Shown here one piece after another: positions 1-12,882 of a DNA stretch of 64,000 bases. Positions within the stretch are counted from its first letter, which is position 1, and the number at the start of each line of letters is the position of its first letter. The position numbers were made by a program, and so were the translations under genes. The notes below the pieces were generated by a model, which did no database searches, was not told the origin of the DNA, and worked only from the letters and a program-made list of their open reading frames with translations. The DNA lies in contig PDUO01000012.1 in the NCBI GenBank assembly GCA_003008705.1, forward strand, positions 448,870 through 512,869, in the 5' to 3' direction. The DNA is from Pezicula radicicola (taxonomy: Eukaryota; Ascomycota; Leotiomycetes; Helotiales; Dermateaceae).

Positions 1-491
1 AGGCCTTCCTTTCCCTTCCTTTCCCGCGGGGTTTTGCCTTTGAAAGTATAAAAAAAAAATGATGATTAGCAAGCACAACGCGAAAACCCACCACCCCACT
101 ACTCAGTACGATATCACCAGCAACGACATTCCCTTAAAATCCATTGCGAAACCACCGAACATACTCTTTCCATTTGCGATACCAACCTCACTTCTCGTGG
201 TATTGCGTGCTTGGCCACTTGATGAGAACATGGCTTCCTGAGGAATTGGCAGAGTGGGGGTATTTTGCGAGGCACGAAAAGGGCACCAATCCAGAGCATA
301 ACGGCGGACAACAAGGGCGGGGTACTAATTCACTGATGTCGAAGGGGAGGCGCGCCGTTGATTCATTTGGAAAATCTGCCTGATAAAACCAATGCGATTG
401 GGAGAATTTGAAACTACACACCCAGCAGAAACCAAGAAGAATTGGCAGAAGACGATTGAGCCACTAATATACGCGCATTGAATATTGAGAT
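1..491. other. Upstream region of gsh1
   Basis: No reading frame here resembles a protein. The stretch is the presumed promoter and 5' leader of the glutamate-cysteine ligase gene that starts at 492. I looked for Yap1-type elements (TTACTAA or TTAGTAA) and saw none. Confidence 0.5.
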
Positions 492-2836
492 ATGGGGCTA
501 CTGTAAGTGCGCACAAGTATTGGGAATGAGATTCCAAGAAGCTAATCTGTTCTGCCAGCGCCTTAGGAACTCCCCTGGATTGGCCAGAGGCCAAAGAGAA
601 AGCAGATCAGGTTCGGAAATGGGGAATACAAGTGCGCTTAGACCGACAGGTTTTGGGGGAAGTTAGGCTAACTAAGCTTTAAGCAATTGCTCGCGATCTG
701 GAACCGCGCGAAGGGAAAGGAGAGAGATGCTTTGCTGTGGGGAGATGAGGTTAGGAAATCCATGCCCCTTCACAAGGACAAGATGCTGAAGCGATGTGCA
801 GATCGAATATCTGGTCGTCACATACTCTGAGGAGGATCCAGTTGTCAAATTATCTCTGCGGCAGGCAGATATTCTCCATGCGCTAGCGCAAGACGAAGAA
901 TTGTCCCAGAATGGAGGTTGTGTGCCAAATCTGCAAGACATTAAGGTTGAGAAAACAAAGTAAGCTTAGATCGACATCTAAAGGGGGTTTTAAGAAGACG
1001 GAGGGCTGATTATCAATAGAGGACCAACTTTGCCAGTCTTTCACCCGGAATTTGGTCGATTCATGCTGGAAGCTACGCCTGGAAACCCATGGGGAATCGG
1101 CTTCAAAGACCTGCTAGATGTGGAAACGAATATGAAATGGAGGCAAGTAATCAGGTATTCCTTCAGTTCCAACTCTAATATTTCACAGGCGAAAGATCAT
1201 TAAAGAGCACATGAACAGTAATGAATATCCCATAACTCTGACTACTTACCCACGCCTCGGAAGCCCTGGCGAATTTATCACCCCATATTACCCACCATCT
1301 GGAAAAAAATTGCGGTCACAATTTGTCCCTGATGAAATTGCCAATCCTCATATTCGCTTTCCCACTTTAGCAGCAAATATTCGAGCTCGCCGAGGCCGAA
1401 AAGTGCAAGTGAATGTTCCCGTCTTCAAAGACGAGAATACTCCGTGGCCTTGGAAAGACCCTACTGTCAATTACGATTTGCACAAATGGCCAGAAGATGA
1501 TGATGTTCGAAATGGAGCTGCTCCAGACAACTTTATTCATATGGATGCAATGGCTTTCGGGATGGGTAGCTGCTGTCTGCAGATCACATTTCAGGCTAAA
1601 AATATTACAGAAGGACGGCAAATGTACGACCAACTGAGTCCTTTGGCGCCTATAATGCTTGCTTTGACAGCTGCAACACCCATATACAAAGGGTTTCTTG
1701 CCGATACGGATGTCAGGTGGAACCAAATTAGTAGTGCGGTAGATGACCGGACTGCTGAAGAGCTCGGGGAGAAGGCAAGCCAATCCTCGCAAAATTGAAT
1801 CATCTTTACTAACATGCCGAAGCCTCTGAAGAACGACAGATGGCGGATACCGAAGTCACGCTATGCATCAAACTCCACCTATATCTCAGAAGATCCACGC
1901 TTACGAAAAGAGTATCTCGACCCCAATCTAGTCATCGATCCGGATATTAAACAAGAACTCTTAAACGGCGGTATGGACGACCGCCTAGCAACACATTTCG
2001 CCCATCTTTTCATTAGAGACCCGATAGTAATCTTCGCCGAAGACCTGGAAGAACTTGATCTTGCGAAGACCGACCACTTCGAGAATCTCCAATCCACAAA
2101 TTGGCAACATCTCCGCTTCAAGCCACCCCCAGCCGACAGTGACATTGGCTGGCGCGTTGAATTTCGACCCATGGAAATCCAAATCACGGACTTCGAAAAT
2201 GCAGCATTCTCCGTCTTCATGGTCCTCATCACAAGGGCCATCCTCTCCTTCGATCTCAATTTTTATATCCCCATACCCAGAGTAACAGAGAACATGGAGA
2301 CAGCACATGCTCGGGATGCAGTGCTAGACAAGAAATTTTACTTCCGCAAGAACCCCTGGCCTACGCGACCGCAAAGACCTTACTCCGCTAATGGTGGTCC
2401 TTCTGGCACGAATACACCTATGATTAGTAGACCGGCTACGCCTACTGGCCCTGTGGAGGACGAATACGGACTTATGAGCATTGATGAGATTATGAACGGC
2501 TCTTCATCTTGCTCAGACCATGATTTCCCAGGTTTGATACCCCTTGTAGTAAACTACCTTGATGGTATGAATATCGACGTCAAAACACGCTGCGAACTAG
2601 ACACCTACCTCAAACTCATTCGGGAGCGTGCAAATGGTACACTTTGGACAGCGGCAAAGTGGATCCGACACTTTGTTTCCGAGCATAGAGACTATAAAAA
2701 GGATAGTGTGGTACCCGATAGCATTAATCATGACTTGATCGGGGCTGTTATCAAGATCGAGGGTGAGAAGAAAGAGGAGCGGAAAAGTGTCAAAGATGTT
2801 GAAAAGATGCTTGGGAATTTGAAGAGCTGCCGGTAG
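492..2836 (+). CDS. gsh1: Glutamate-cysteine ligase catalytic subunit (gamma-glutamylcysteine synthetase)
   Basis: This enzyme joins glutamate and cysteine with ATP, the first and rate-limiting step of glutathione synthesis in the cytosol. The reconstructed gene has seven exons: 492-502, 559-631, 684-749, 802-959, 1020-1142, 1189-1774 and 1823-2836, giving 676 residues, a normal length for the fungal family. Family hallmarks are MGLLALGTPLDW at the N-terminus, FMLEATPGNPWG, the strongly conserved MDAMAFGMGSCCLQ block and GWRVEFRPMEIQ followed by ENAAF. The start codon lies in an 11-nt first exon; it was chosen because splicing to 559 restores the expected N-terminus. Two introns, 1143-1188 and 1775-1822, begin with GCAAG rather than GT, and no GT donor of workable length restores the family sequence. 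Assignment is very secure; exon boundaries are inferred from phase and homology. Confidence 0.96.
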
Positions 2837-3679
2837 AAGTTGTTTGGTCTTTGGATACACATCTGGGAGGCAAAATTAACGGCGTTGGCAGCAAATGTGC
2901 CTGTGGATAGTTGCATAAACAAATGAGCATGGCCAGGTTTTGCACCCATTGACTTGTCTAAGGGCATTGCTGCATTTCGACGTGTTTATGAGGTGCATGT
3001 CTAGATGATTAATAATAGGCGCTCGTTAGATACCTACCAAGGTAAGCAGGCCACCTAAGTTTAAACTGGGCAGAAAACTGTGAGCCTTAACAAATATATC
3101 ACAACCTTTACAACTGCACGACGTCTTTGTTGGTAGAGAATAGGGTCAATACGAAGAAAACTAGGAAATTGAAAGGAATTAAGAAAATATACGAGATTGA
3201 TACGCAATAGAGAAGCTTTGGAAGCCTAACTCTAGGACTTGATGAAGGATGAGGCTTCAAAGTTCAATGCTACGAAGTAGTTGCTTGATAAATCGGTTGG
3301 AACACTTTTCTTCCAGCAGAAGAAAAAGTCGAGGTTGAAAGTAGATCCCCCTGCCGGAGGACCGGCGCTCTCGACTCTTGATTGGCTGAAAATGGTTAGC
3401 GCGACAGAAATGTAAACAACACAGGAACGATGGCTCCTCGCAATCATCCCCAAGACAATAATACCGACGCTACCCCACGACCACGACCGCAAATATACCT
3501 ACAATTCACCACGAAAAGATATTGCTGCCCACATTCTATAAACCGTCCAGGTAATAGTCTCAATTGACGCGAAAAGCTTTTGCGATTTGGCGCGCCCGAA
3601 TCAAAGATCGCCAATCTCCCCAAACGAAGCGAAATACCATCACCGCCGTCAGCAGATGCTCTGCCCAACACTTTGATCA
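2837..3679. other. Intergenic spacer between gsh1 and mis13
   Basis: It holds the 3' flank of gsh1 and the promoter of mis13. An ATG at 3430 opens a short frame that stops near 3567 and matches nothing I know; it may be an upstream ORF of mis13. Confidence 0.4.
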
Positions 3680-5276
3680 ATGACTACCATCGTACGAACG
3701 CGGAATCCTTTAGAAGCTCTGAGCATGAGTCAACAGCCCCAATCGCGACGAAGGAGCAAACGGTTAGCTGGTGAGTGATGGAGAGCAACCATGCCTATGC
3801 GCCGGAACACGGTGACACAGCATTCTGGACAGGAAAACTAATTTTGGGCTAGCATTCGATGAACCAGAAACCGACGGCGATTTCTCATTTGCCCGTGTAT
3901 CGAAGAAGACGAAAACCGCGCCAACAGAGTCGGAGCCTCCAGCTCTACCTCCTCAAGCAGCTTTGCCGGATCGAAAAAGGAGCAAACAGAAACCAGAACG
4001 CGACCATGAGACACCTACAGAACCCAAGAAAGCATCGAGGCGGAAGATGAGCTTCAATACGCCAAAACCAGAGAAAGAGGAGATCAAAGTCGCGAAAAGA
4101 GGGGTCCGCAAAAGTACGCGTTCGTCAATTGGGAAGGGTCAGAATGGGGAAAGCAGTATGAATGGGACCGGCATGGCGACGGACTATGACAGTGTAGATA
4201 TGATTGGCGCGCCAGTTGCGGAGGAAGCCAGCAGGTCTACGGTGGAAGTCAGTAATGGGCAATCTGCGATGATACAGTTACCATTCAGCGATACACCGGT
4301 GATCAATCGCAACAAGGAATTCAGGAAAAAGGGTGCAGGCGCGAGAAGGAGTAGCTTGGGAATGAGAGGTCGGAGGGCGAGCTCTTTGATTGACAATGGG
4401 CACAGCGCGATTCCTCATCGCGAGGTGGCTACTCATGACTTCTACAAGCACATTGAATCAGACTTAAGCGAACCACGTAGAATGAAGCAGCTGTTGACTT
4501 GGACCGGCGAGCGAGCATTGGGGGATAAGCCATCCCATGGAGATCCCGATAATGGCGCTCATCTTGCTGGTAAGTACTGCTTCTCAGACTTGGGGGACTG
4601 GACTGACGATGGCAGCACGCGTAATCAAGGAAGAATTGCTTAAAGACTTCACGAACAAATCTGAATTCTCGAACTGGTTTGATCGCGAAGAGTCTGCGGC
4701 TCCACTAGCAAAAGTTATTAAGACGCCCAACCCGCGGAATATTGAACACGCCCAGAAGATCGCAGAACTAGAACCAAAGATCAAAAGGTAGGGAGCTCAT
4801 AGATCTATCTAAAGATTTATTACTTACGTCTACGAAACAGGTTACAAGAAGAGCGAGACCAATGGAAAGCGCTTGCAAAACCACCACCTCCACTCCCACC
4901 ACTTTTCGAACCATCTTCAGGGCCACTTACCTCAGCACAAATCGACACATCTCTTCTCGATCCAGAACAAGCAGCGATACTATCTGGACTTGGTACTTCA
5001 GCTCTTGAGACGCGAAAACGAACAGCAGAGCGTGTGAAGGCAGTACAATCGGATCTAGAATTCAAGGTCGACCAGTTCGCAGATGGAGTGCATAAGGTAG
5101 AACAATACCAATCGACAGCAAGAAGGGTTGCCGACATGATCTTAGCGCTTAGTGCTGTGCGACTAGAAGAGAGGGATCGAAGAGAAAAAGAAGAAATTGG
5201 GACGAGGGATGTGCCGATGCAGGAAGTCCTAAGAAGTTTGAGTAGAATATTACCTGAAGGGAGCAATGGGCGATGA
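3680..5276 (+). CDS. mis13: Kinetochore protein Mis13/Dsn1 (Mis12 complex)
   Basis: This is a subunit of the Mis12/MIND complex, which links centromeric chromatin to the Ndc80 microtubule coupler. Exons 3680-3770, 3853-4569, 4616-4787 and 4841-5276 give 471 residues. The N-terminus carries a basic RRRSKRLA stretch and a long polar, lysine-rich disordered region to about residue 190. The family signature follows: RRSSLGMRGRRASSL, an acidic segment with HDFYKHI, and EPRRMKQLLTWTGERAL. The C-terminal half is helical and heptad-rich, as expected for the Dsn1 rod. The ATG at 3680 was chosen because it leads directly into RRRSKRLA and splices in phase. The name follows fission yeast Mis13; DSN1 is the budding yeast equivalent. 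Confidence 0.9.
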
Positions 5277-6453
5277 ATAATGAGATCTGCTTTGTCATTT
5301 TCGAAGAAGGGAGCATTGGCAAGATTTGTTTCAATAATCTGAGCTCTGGAGTTTATGGTGGTGTCGCAAAGCAGGCGGCTCTTCCGTCCCGGGAAGATTG
5401 GACCCCAGACGATTAGGAAGGACGCACAACTGTGGGGATGCATACAGTAGCGGTGTTTTTGGGGAGTTCAACGAATGGAGATACCAGCATTGGGACATGG
5501 GCTTCCATGGTAGCAAGGTGTTGGAGGGATCTGTCTGCCTTTGTACACATGGCAGGAGCTAGATTAGCTCTTCATGAAGTAATGCACACATCTGAGTACA
5601 AGTATATCACTGGCTTCATCACTGGCTTTCCGTGTTAAATAGCCAGTCTGATTTGTTCAAATTAAATTGATGATTAAGATAAATATCCCAAATATTGGAC
5701 TAAAAATCTTGAGAATAATAAAAGATAGCCTCGCAATAAATATTTGGTAAGCGTCGAAATCTTTTGGCTCTGGAGCCTTTGCGGCTGACACCAACAACTA
5801 ACTGCCGAGCCTTGCACTTTGAGGTAGACATATGGGATAGGAATTGGCGACAATTGTTATTGTGCATAGATCAATTGTTTCAAGCTGCAGCTCCACGAGC
5901 TTCATTGCCTGTTTGCAGAGTCAATTATGCCTACAATACACATTTTAAGAGGGTAAGGCTCTGCAGCAGAGCCCAACATGGCGAGCCTTGGAACCGAGGC
6001 AAAAACCAAGTCGCCCAGGCTTTCTCAGACAAACAGGATAAGCTGGTGCGGTTGCATCCTTTTGAATAGATACGATGAAGAATATCTAGATATTTCACTA
6101 CATACCTAATACTGAAAGGCTTTACTTTGTAACAATTTTGGAATCATTGTAGCAGGCTGAAGCTCAACCTCATCATGGCTCTGTGCCAAGTTTTGTCAGC
6201 TTGCTAGCGTCATTCTGGTGATTAGTGCGCCTAAAGAGGTTACCCCCATGGCCGCGGATTCACAGCCTCGCTTCTGACAAGAGGCTACACCTCGAGCGCC
6301 AGCCTTCCCCACGACGACCCCCTTCATCATCACGACCTCAACCTTCTACACAATCATCGTCGGCGCCGTTATAATCGCGTGCGCCGCTAGCAACTCTTAC
6401 TGGCCATCAATCAACCCATTGCAGCACCTTGATACCGCGTCTGCCTCACGGTG
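5277..6453. other. Intergenic spacer
   Basis: I see no coding signal. The stretch is AT-rich around 5640-5750 and becomes pyrimidine-rich near 6290-6440, just before the start at 6454, which is typical of a fungal core promoter. Confidence 0.4.
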
Positions 6454-9061
6454 ATGGAGCAACCTTCGAAGAAGAGACGCCTGGCCCCAAAGCTGGCTGA
6501 AAAACCAGCTCACGAACAAGTAAGTTTCCCATCGCGACCTCAAGTTCTGATGCAGGCGCTGATTGAATTGCTAGGTACCGCCCTTCATGTCCGAATACCA
6601 AAACATGCTTCCCGTTCTCAATCCGGCTCCCCCAGAGCGCAACGACTTCGAGTCCTTTGCTCGACATCTGCAAGATGCGGCCATGCTCATCTATGCACAA
6701 GCAAATAGATCGCCATACACCAGTGTCTCAGTCCTACTCCTGCGATGGGAGGACGATCTCAGTGTCGAGCAGGATCTTTTGCAGCTGCAACAGATCTTCC
6801 GTGAGCGTTACAACTTCCGAACAGAGTCGTGGTGCATACCTAGTTGTCCGAATCCCAGTGTCAAACTCACGATGCAGATGGCACAACACATTGAATACGC
6901 TAAATCAGATCACCTTCTCATAGTCTACTACGCCGGCTATGGATTTGTTGGTCCTGACCATCACTTATACTGGGCTTGGTAGGCTGACGAACTCGCGTAG
7001 CCTTGTGACACAAGCTAATGTTTTGATAGCAATTCACGCGAAGACTCTTCCCGACTTAAGTGGGAAGGTGTTAGATGTCTACTTGAAGATGCCCAGTCCG
7101 ATATCCTGCTCTTACTCGACACCTGTGCTGTCGCAGATTCTCCAACTGCAGGAAGTCATGGTGTCAAACAAGCTATTGCAGCCTACAGTTGGGAACATGC
7201 AAATCGTCAGCCTGGTCCTGAGTCGTTTACATCTAACCTAGTTACGGCACTCGAAAAGCTAAGTACTGGTCGTCCTTTCACTGCCCAGAGACTTCATGAA
7301 GAAATCATATCCCAGGCCCACAATAGGTTTCTACAACAAACTGGTCTCACCAATGGTGCTGGTAAAGCTGCTGCTGTGCACGAGAGATTACCGATATGTT
7401 TCACTTGGACCCCTGGTCAATTGCAGAGTATTATCTTGTCGCCTCTAGGTCCGGGCCTGAATATCTCTCAGATGGCTTCTCCATTGGAATCTCCAGGCAA
7501 CGGTGAGGGCTCGACACCGTACCCCCCAAGACAACCCCATATCGTAGCACACCCTAGTCTGATATTTGATGAACCGAGAGCGTTGGTCTGCACTACTTTC
7601 CTCGGCGAACCCAGTCAGGACATGGCGTCATTTAATTCATGGCTACACAACACACCTTCAGCCGCACGGAAGATTACTGTTGAAGGCATGTTCCATGGAC
7701 CTCCGACAGTTCTTTTGATTTCAATGCCAATCGCTGTGTGGAATGTCGTGGCTGCTGACCGTACTTGTTGCTTCCTTGGATATGTCAACTCACATAATAT
7801 GACGAATGAATACCAACAACTTCTTGGCGGCCTTTCCCCTATTGGCAAAGCCGCAACCTCAAAAGAACTGGAAGATGGCAAAATTCTACTTGAAGCTCGG
7901 CAAGCTGCCTCGACCCCCGTCATGGTCAGGCACGAGCCAATGCAGCCAGATTCTATTAGACAACCGTCTATGCAGCCGCTCAGACCAGAAGCCATGATGA
8001 TCAGTACCCCAAGTCAAGTTTCTCAGAGCATATATCCGGATCCTGGTCCTTCAAGCATGCCTGAACATCATGATCATGTTGAGGATTCCGTGGAAATGCA
8101 CGAGGCTGCAGAGCAACTCAAGGCATTGAGCCACGTTCGGCACGTCAGTCATGATAATCCTGGCAGTAATGACCGTAATCATTCGCACATTCCATCTGAG
8201 AACTCGCCTGGTCTTGGAAGTGGCCGTGAAGAGTCGGTGTCATCTCAGGACGGAGGAGAGTCCGGGGGAGATGATCACACATACAACTCTGAATACAATT
8301 CACCTGCCGCGCGAATGAAGCCACGAAGATCAATTCAGAAGCAAGGACCTAAGCAGGATACACGATGCTCATTATGCAGTCATGCGCCCTTCAAGGATTC
8401 TTCTTCGCTTCGAAAGCACATCGCCGCAGCTCACACTAGACCGTTCCCTTGTGCTTTCTCCTTTGCAGGTTGCACTAGTACTTTCGGCTCCAAGAATGAG
8501 TGGAAGCGACATATCGCTTCACAGCATCTCTGCTTGACATACTACAGATGCTCATCTTGTCCACAAAGCACTGTCGAAGGGAAAGGCAATGAATTCAACC
8601 GCAAGGATTTATTCACACAACATCTCCGAAGAATGCATGCACCATTTGCTATCAAGAAGGCAATTGCCAAGGGTGATAGTAAATTGCAACTGGAGTGGGA
8701 GACACATGTCAAGGAGATGCAAAACAGCTGTCTTGTTAAGCGACGCGAGCCACCTCAACGCTCAGCCTGTCCGAAGCAAGATTGCGCAAATATCTTCGAA
8801 GGTGCAGGCAGCTGGGACGATTGGACTGAACATGTAGGCCGGCACATGGAGAAGGGTGAAGCAGGTCGATTGGGCGTCGATAAATACCTCGCGCGATGGG
8901 CTCTTGACGAAAGTATCATTGAGAAGCGATCGGATGGATCATTTAGGCTCATTGGTACCGAGAGAGAGGGTAATTCCGGAGGCTACTATTCCGATAGCGC
9001 GAAGAAGGAAGCTGATCAAATGGCTGAAGCGGATAGTATGATGATGCTTGATGGGATCTGA
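6454..9061 (+). CDS. Caspase-fold (pseudo-protease) plus C2H2 zinc-finger fusion protein
   Basis: Exons 6454-6519, 6575-6978 and 7030-9061 give 833 residues. Residues about 30-320 look like a caspase/metacaspase fold. A strand plus YYAGYGF (Tyr144) occupies the place of the catalytic-His motif, and LLLLDTCAV (Cys189) occupies the place of the catalytic-Cys motif, with a plausible 45-residue spacing. The usual His is Tyr, so protease activity is doubtful. The middle is disordered and rich in Ser, Pro and Gln. Residues about 603-690 hold C2H2 fingers: C-x2-C with H-x4-H, a second finger ending in RHIASQH, and a third degenerate one ending in HLRRMH. A basic KKRRLAPK near the N-terminus may be a nuclear signal. 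Similar architectures occur in Pezizomycotina, but I know of no assigned function; DNA binding or a role in regulated death signalling is inference. Confidence 0.8.
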
Positions 9062-10098
9062 TAATGCGGAAGGGTACGAAACGGTTATTGAGAAAATTTG
9101 GTGTCAAGGATGGGATGGGGTATTTCAGCGCGTTGTTGGTTTTCTGCTTTCAACTACCGTGGGACTGGAGTAAAAGGCCCGTCTTCGATTCTCCCCTGGG
9201 TTTTCGCTTTTTCCTTGTTATGACTAGGCTTCTACATAGCCACTGTTTTACGTTTGTCTGTACACTTCAACATCTTTTTCTTTCTTTGTCTCTATGCAAG
9301 CATCCTTTTATGTTGCCGGTCTGCTATTGGGCAGATGATCCTCTGCAGCAGCAATAAATAGCAACAGCAGCAACAACATGACTCTAGGTGAGGGGATGTA
9401 CCGAAATAATAGGTGTAGCTAGCAGGTACACAGGTAGCTAAAGAAACCAAATGAGGATCTTTTAAGAGTGAAGAACAAGTTTGTGATATACCTTATCTAT
9501 GTAGATAGATAGCCTAGAGTTGTCGAACCTTTAGGTAACAGAAAATTGAAGTGAGGCGTGTCAGTGCAAGAAAGGTAATGTGTCCTGTATGGAAAAAGAG
9601 TTGTAAAATAGGCCTCTTTGTAGGAGTGATTTTGATGGATGTCCTGCATACACACTGTACTATACACACTTTACTAACGTTTACGATACCAGATAGCTTT
9701 CTAACGTCCAATATGGTTTTTATTCAATGTAGTGAATGTACTATACTACAATGCCACACCTAGCCCTATGGTAATATATCTGTCTATATATAATACAAAT
9801 GTAAAGAAGAAGAAAAAAAGATGAACAAAGTAAAAATGAAGTTGAGAACGCCAGAGTAATGCTAGACACTGCTACTTATGATAGGTAGGTATAAAATATT
9901 CGAAGAAAAGGTATATTGGTCAGTCAGTCCCATTCCCATTCCGCTTGCCCGAAAAATGAAATGATGAAAATTTGAAAACGCCAGTGCATGCAGTTAGTTA
10001 GCTTTCTGTCTTGTCTTAAGCTCAAGCTCAAGCTTGATTGATTTCTTCTTCTTCCTTGCTTCGCTTCTGTTCATATATATTCGAATAAGCGATCGACA
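9062..10098. other. Convergent 3' flanks
   Basis: The stretch lies between two genes that end toward each other and carries both terminator and poly(A) regions. It contains a short (CAR)n-like run near 9347-9377 and AT-rich DNA from 9700 to 9900. No gene is seen. Confidence 0.4.
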
Positions 10099-12882
10099 TT
10101 ACTGCACACTCAAAAACAATTCATCTCCCCTTCGCGTTGGCGTAAGTCTCGGGACCCACCCCGGCGTATTGGGCAACTCGGTGCGTTCAAACTTCCTCAG
10201 CTTCTCCTTCTCAGACTCAAATTTTCCAGTATCGGCAAACCGACCGTCTCCACTGGCTCCCCCACTACCTAAAGCAGCCTGGCCTAATTGAGGTCTCCAA
10301 CCAGGACTCTTAGCGGCCTCGATCTCCTTCTCCTGCAAGACTCTCCACTTGGCTGCGTTCCTCCTGGCTTCCTCTTCGTTGCTTTTGTTGTTAAGTGCTA
10401 GAGCTGCAGCTTGTTTTGAGCCTCGACGTTTAGCTAGAAGAGACGAAGTTGTGGATGGCGCAAGCGAGGATGCCGCTATGGAAGTTGTGGTTAGGATGCT
10501 GCTATTACGGGATTGTGTTGATTGGGTCCGGAGCTTTTCATTCTGTTTGTTGTTGAAGGCTTCCAGGGCCGTGGGTTGGCGTTGGCCTTGTCCATGGAAA
10601 TTCTGGTCTTGATTAGGGGTTTTGAGGGTGGGAAGGGTGTCGGAAGACGAAGTTGTTGGGCGGTTGGATGTTTGATTATGTGAGGGCGGGGGGGCATTAT
10701 AGTTGTATCGGGCGGAGGGTGCGAGAGAGTCTTTTTGTTGAGGTTGTGGTTGGGGCCGTGGCCGTTGGTAGGCTTGATATGAAGATTGCTGTTCCTGCTG
10801 CTTGGCTTGGTTTTGCTGATTTTGTATCCGTGCTTGCTGGGCAGCTATTTCTGCTTGTCGCCACGGCTTAAGATCTGTATCTGCTCGTCGTACTGGCAGG
10901 AGTGTTTTTTCCGGTGGCACCATTCTCACTGTGTTTGCCCTCGAAGAGAAAACTTGGCTGAAATCTGGTTGAGGCGGTGGAGGCACCATCCTTATTGTAC
11001 TAGGGCTCAGCAGTTTAGGGATCTTTGGGTAGCTGACAGGTGATACACCCGAGGGCGAAACAGGGGAACGTGGAGACGGTGACTTTGGCGATTCAATGAC
11101 TGGGGAAAGTTCTGTGCCTGCTGTCTTAGGCTCTTTTTCTGATCCTGCGGAGCGCGGCTCACTTTCCCAAGAGTCATAAGGGCCAGCTTGCTTGTAGGAG
11201 TTACGGTTTTTGGGTGGAGGGTTGTAGGATGGATTGCTGTATCCACCCTCGCTGGGAGGCAGAGATGGACGACCAGAATAGACTGAAGAGCTTCCAGTGA
11301 TGGGTCGGCTTACCTGAGCCGGAATATTAAGCTGCTGTAGTTGTCGCTGTGGGTTCCGCTCAGGAACTTGGGGCTGTGAGAAACTACCGGGTGTGCGGCC
11401 GCGGCCTAGCTGAAGTGGCTTGATGTAGTAGTCTGGGACGATACTCTTCGTATTCGGAGGCTGTCCATGAAAGGCTCTGGTTTCTCCAGGCATAGGAAAA
11501 TCTGGGATCGTAGGATTGGAATCTGACGGTCTCTGTGGTCTCCAACCGCCGTCATCGAGTACCTGGCGTGTTGGTATGTCATCGACAATTACAGCGCTGT
11601 CAATATCCTCCTCAAACTGTGTTCCAGTGCTCTCTCTACTGAGAGAAACCCCTCTGTTCGCGCCGGATACTGGTGGTCGTTGAGAGAAGCGTCTTCCAGC
11701 AGCCTTGGGCGGCATCTGCAAGGTCAAGACTGGCTTCTCAGGCAAAAGCCTGGACGAACGGCGTTCTTCCTTGGTTGTATTCCCTGTTTCAGGTGAGATT
11801 GCGACACCAATCGTATCCGGTCTGATGCTCCTCCGCGAGAACATATTAGGGTTTCCCGTGTCAAGCCGTGGCGGCCGTGGCGGTGGTGTAACTCGACCCG
11901 CTAGTCCATTTGCGCTCCCTCCTGGACCTCGATTTCTTTCTCTGGGCCCCAAGAACCCACGAGGATTATATCTCATGCTTTCGACAGGTTCTATAGGCTC
12001 TGGTTGAAATGGCATCATGTCGCTGTCCCTAACACGGTTTCTTCGTCTTCGCCTGATACATGCGCAAAGTAGAAGGAGCCCGGCAACGACTGCAGCTCCG
12101 CCAACAGCTCCCACACTAATACCAGCAATTTGCGGCCCTGATAATGCGGGTGTGGCTTCATTGGTGGTGATTGGGGTTGTACTCTTTGCTGGGGTAACTT
12201 GGGACGGTGAGCTTGTTGACGTCAAAAGTGCAGTGCTTGAACTTGACGTAGAAGTAGAAGAAGAAGTTGTTGTGGAGTTTGTGCTGGCACTAGCGCTAAA
12301 GCTAGAGCTGGAACTTGATCTTGTAACTGTCCTGAAGCTCGACGAGTTTGAACTGGTCGTCGTCGTTGTTGTTACTGTTGTTGTGTGTGTTGAAGTTTGT
12401 GGCGCAATTATTACAATGCCTGAAGATGCTGTTTCCGCAACAAGAGTTGCAGTAATAGTACCATGAGTATTTGGCAAAGCCCCATCCTGGCCATTGCACA
12501 TAGTAAATGCATCGATGACAACAACCTCTGATTCTTTGGGTCAGCCAGTATGTCCATGAATTCATCTTCACTCCCACTCACCTAGTGCATCTGCTCCCTT
12601 GCAGAAACCAATCTGATCTTCCGACAGTATACATTGAACAGCTCCCTCCCCAATCGTGTATCCAGATGTACTATTATGAGAACAAAGGCAGTCTAACGTC
12701 GGTGTATCCGAACAAATGCTGGTAGGAAAGTTCGCTTCTATGAAGGAGATGAAGCACGTCTGCGCACATGTAGGAATGAAATTCGTCAACTCGGATGATA
12801 AGGAAATGCTGCTGGTGTTGCTCGCCGCCGATGTCGTCCATGCGTATACCAAAAGGAATAGGCATATTGGAAACAATGCCAT
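10099..12882 (-). CDS. CFEM-domain single-pass membrane protein with long cytoplasmic tail
   Basis: Two exons (12882-12582 and 12527-10099, minus strand) give 909 residues. The order is a signal peptide (about 1-20), a CFEM domain (about 32-112) with the full eight cysteines split across the intron, a Ser/Thr-rich and probably O-glycosylated stalk (about 140-230), one membrane helix (about 235-258) followed by a CIRRRRR stop-transfer, and a 650-residue disordered tail rich in Pro, Ser, Arg and Gln. CFEM domains are fungal surface modules; some bind haem and others act in adhesion or as receptors (Pth11-like proteins combine CFEM with seven helices, this one has a single pass). The layout suggests a surface sensor or wall-linked scaffold rather than a GPI-anchored haem protein. 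Function beyond this is unknown. Confidence 0.88.

Noticed and set aside
1155..1188. GT-AG alternative to the GC-AG intron of gsh1
   Set aside because: It would be only 34 nt and would add four residues inside a conserved stretch.
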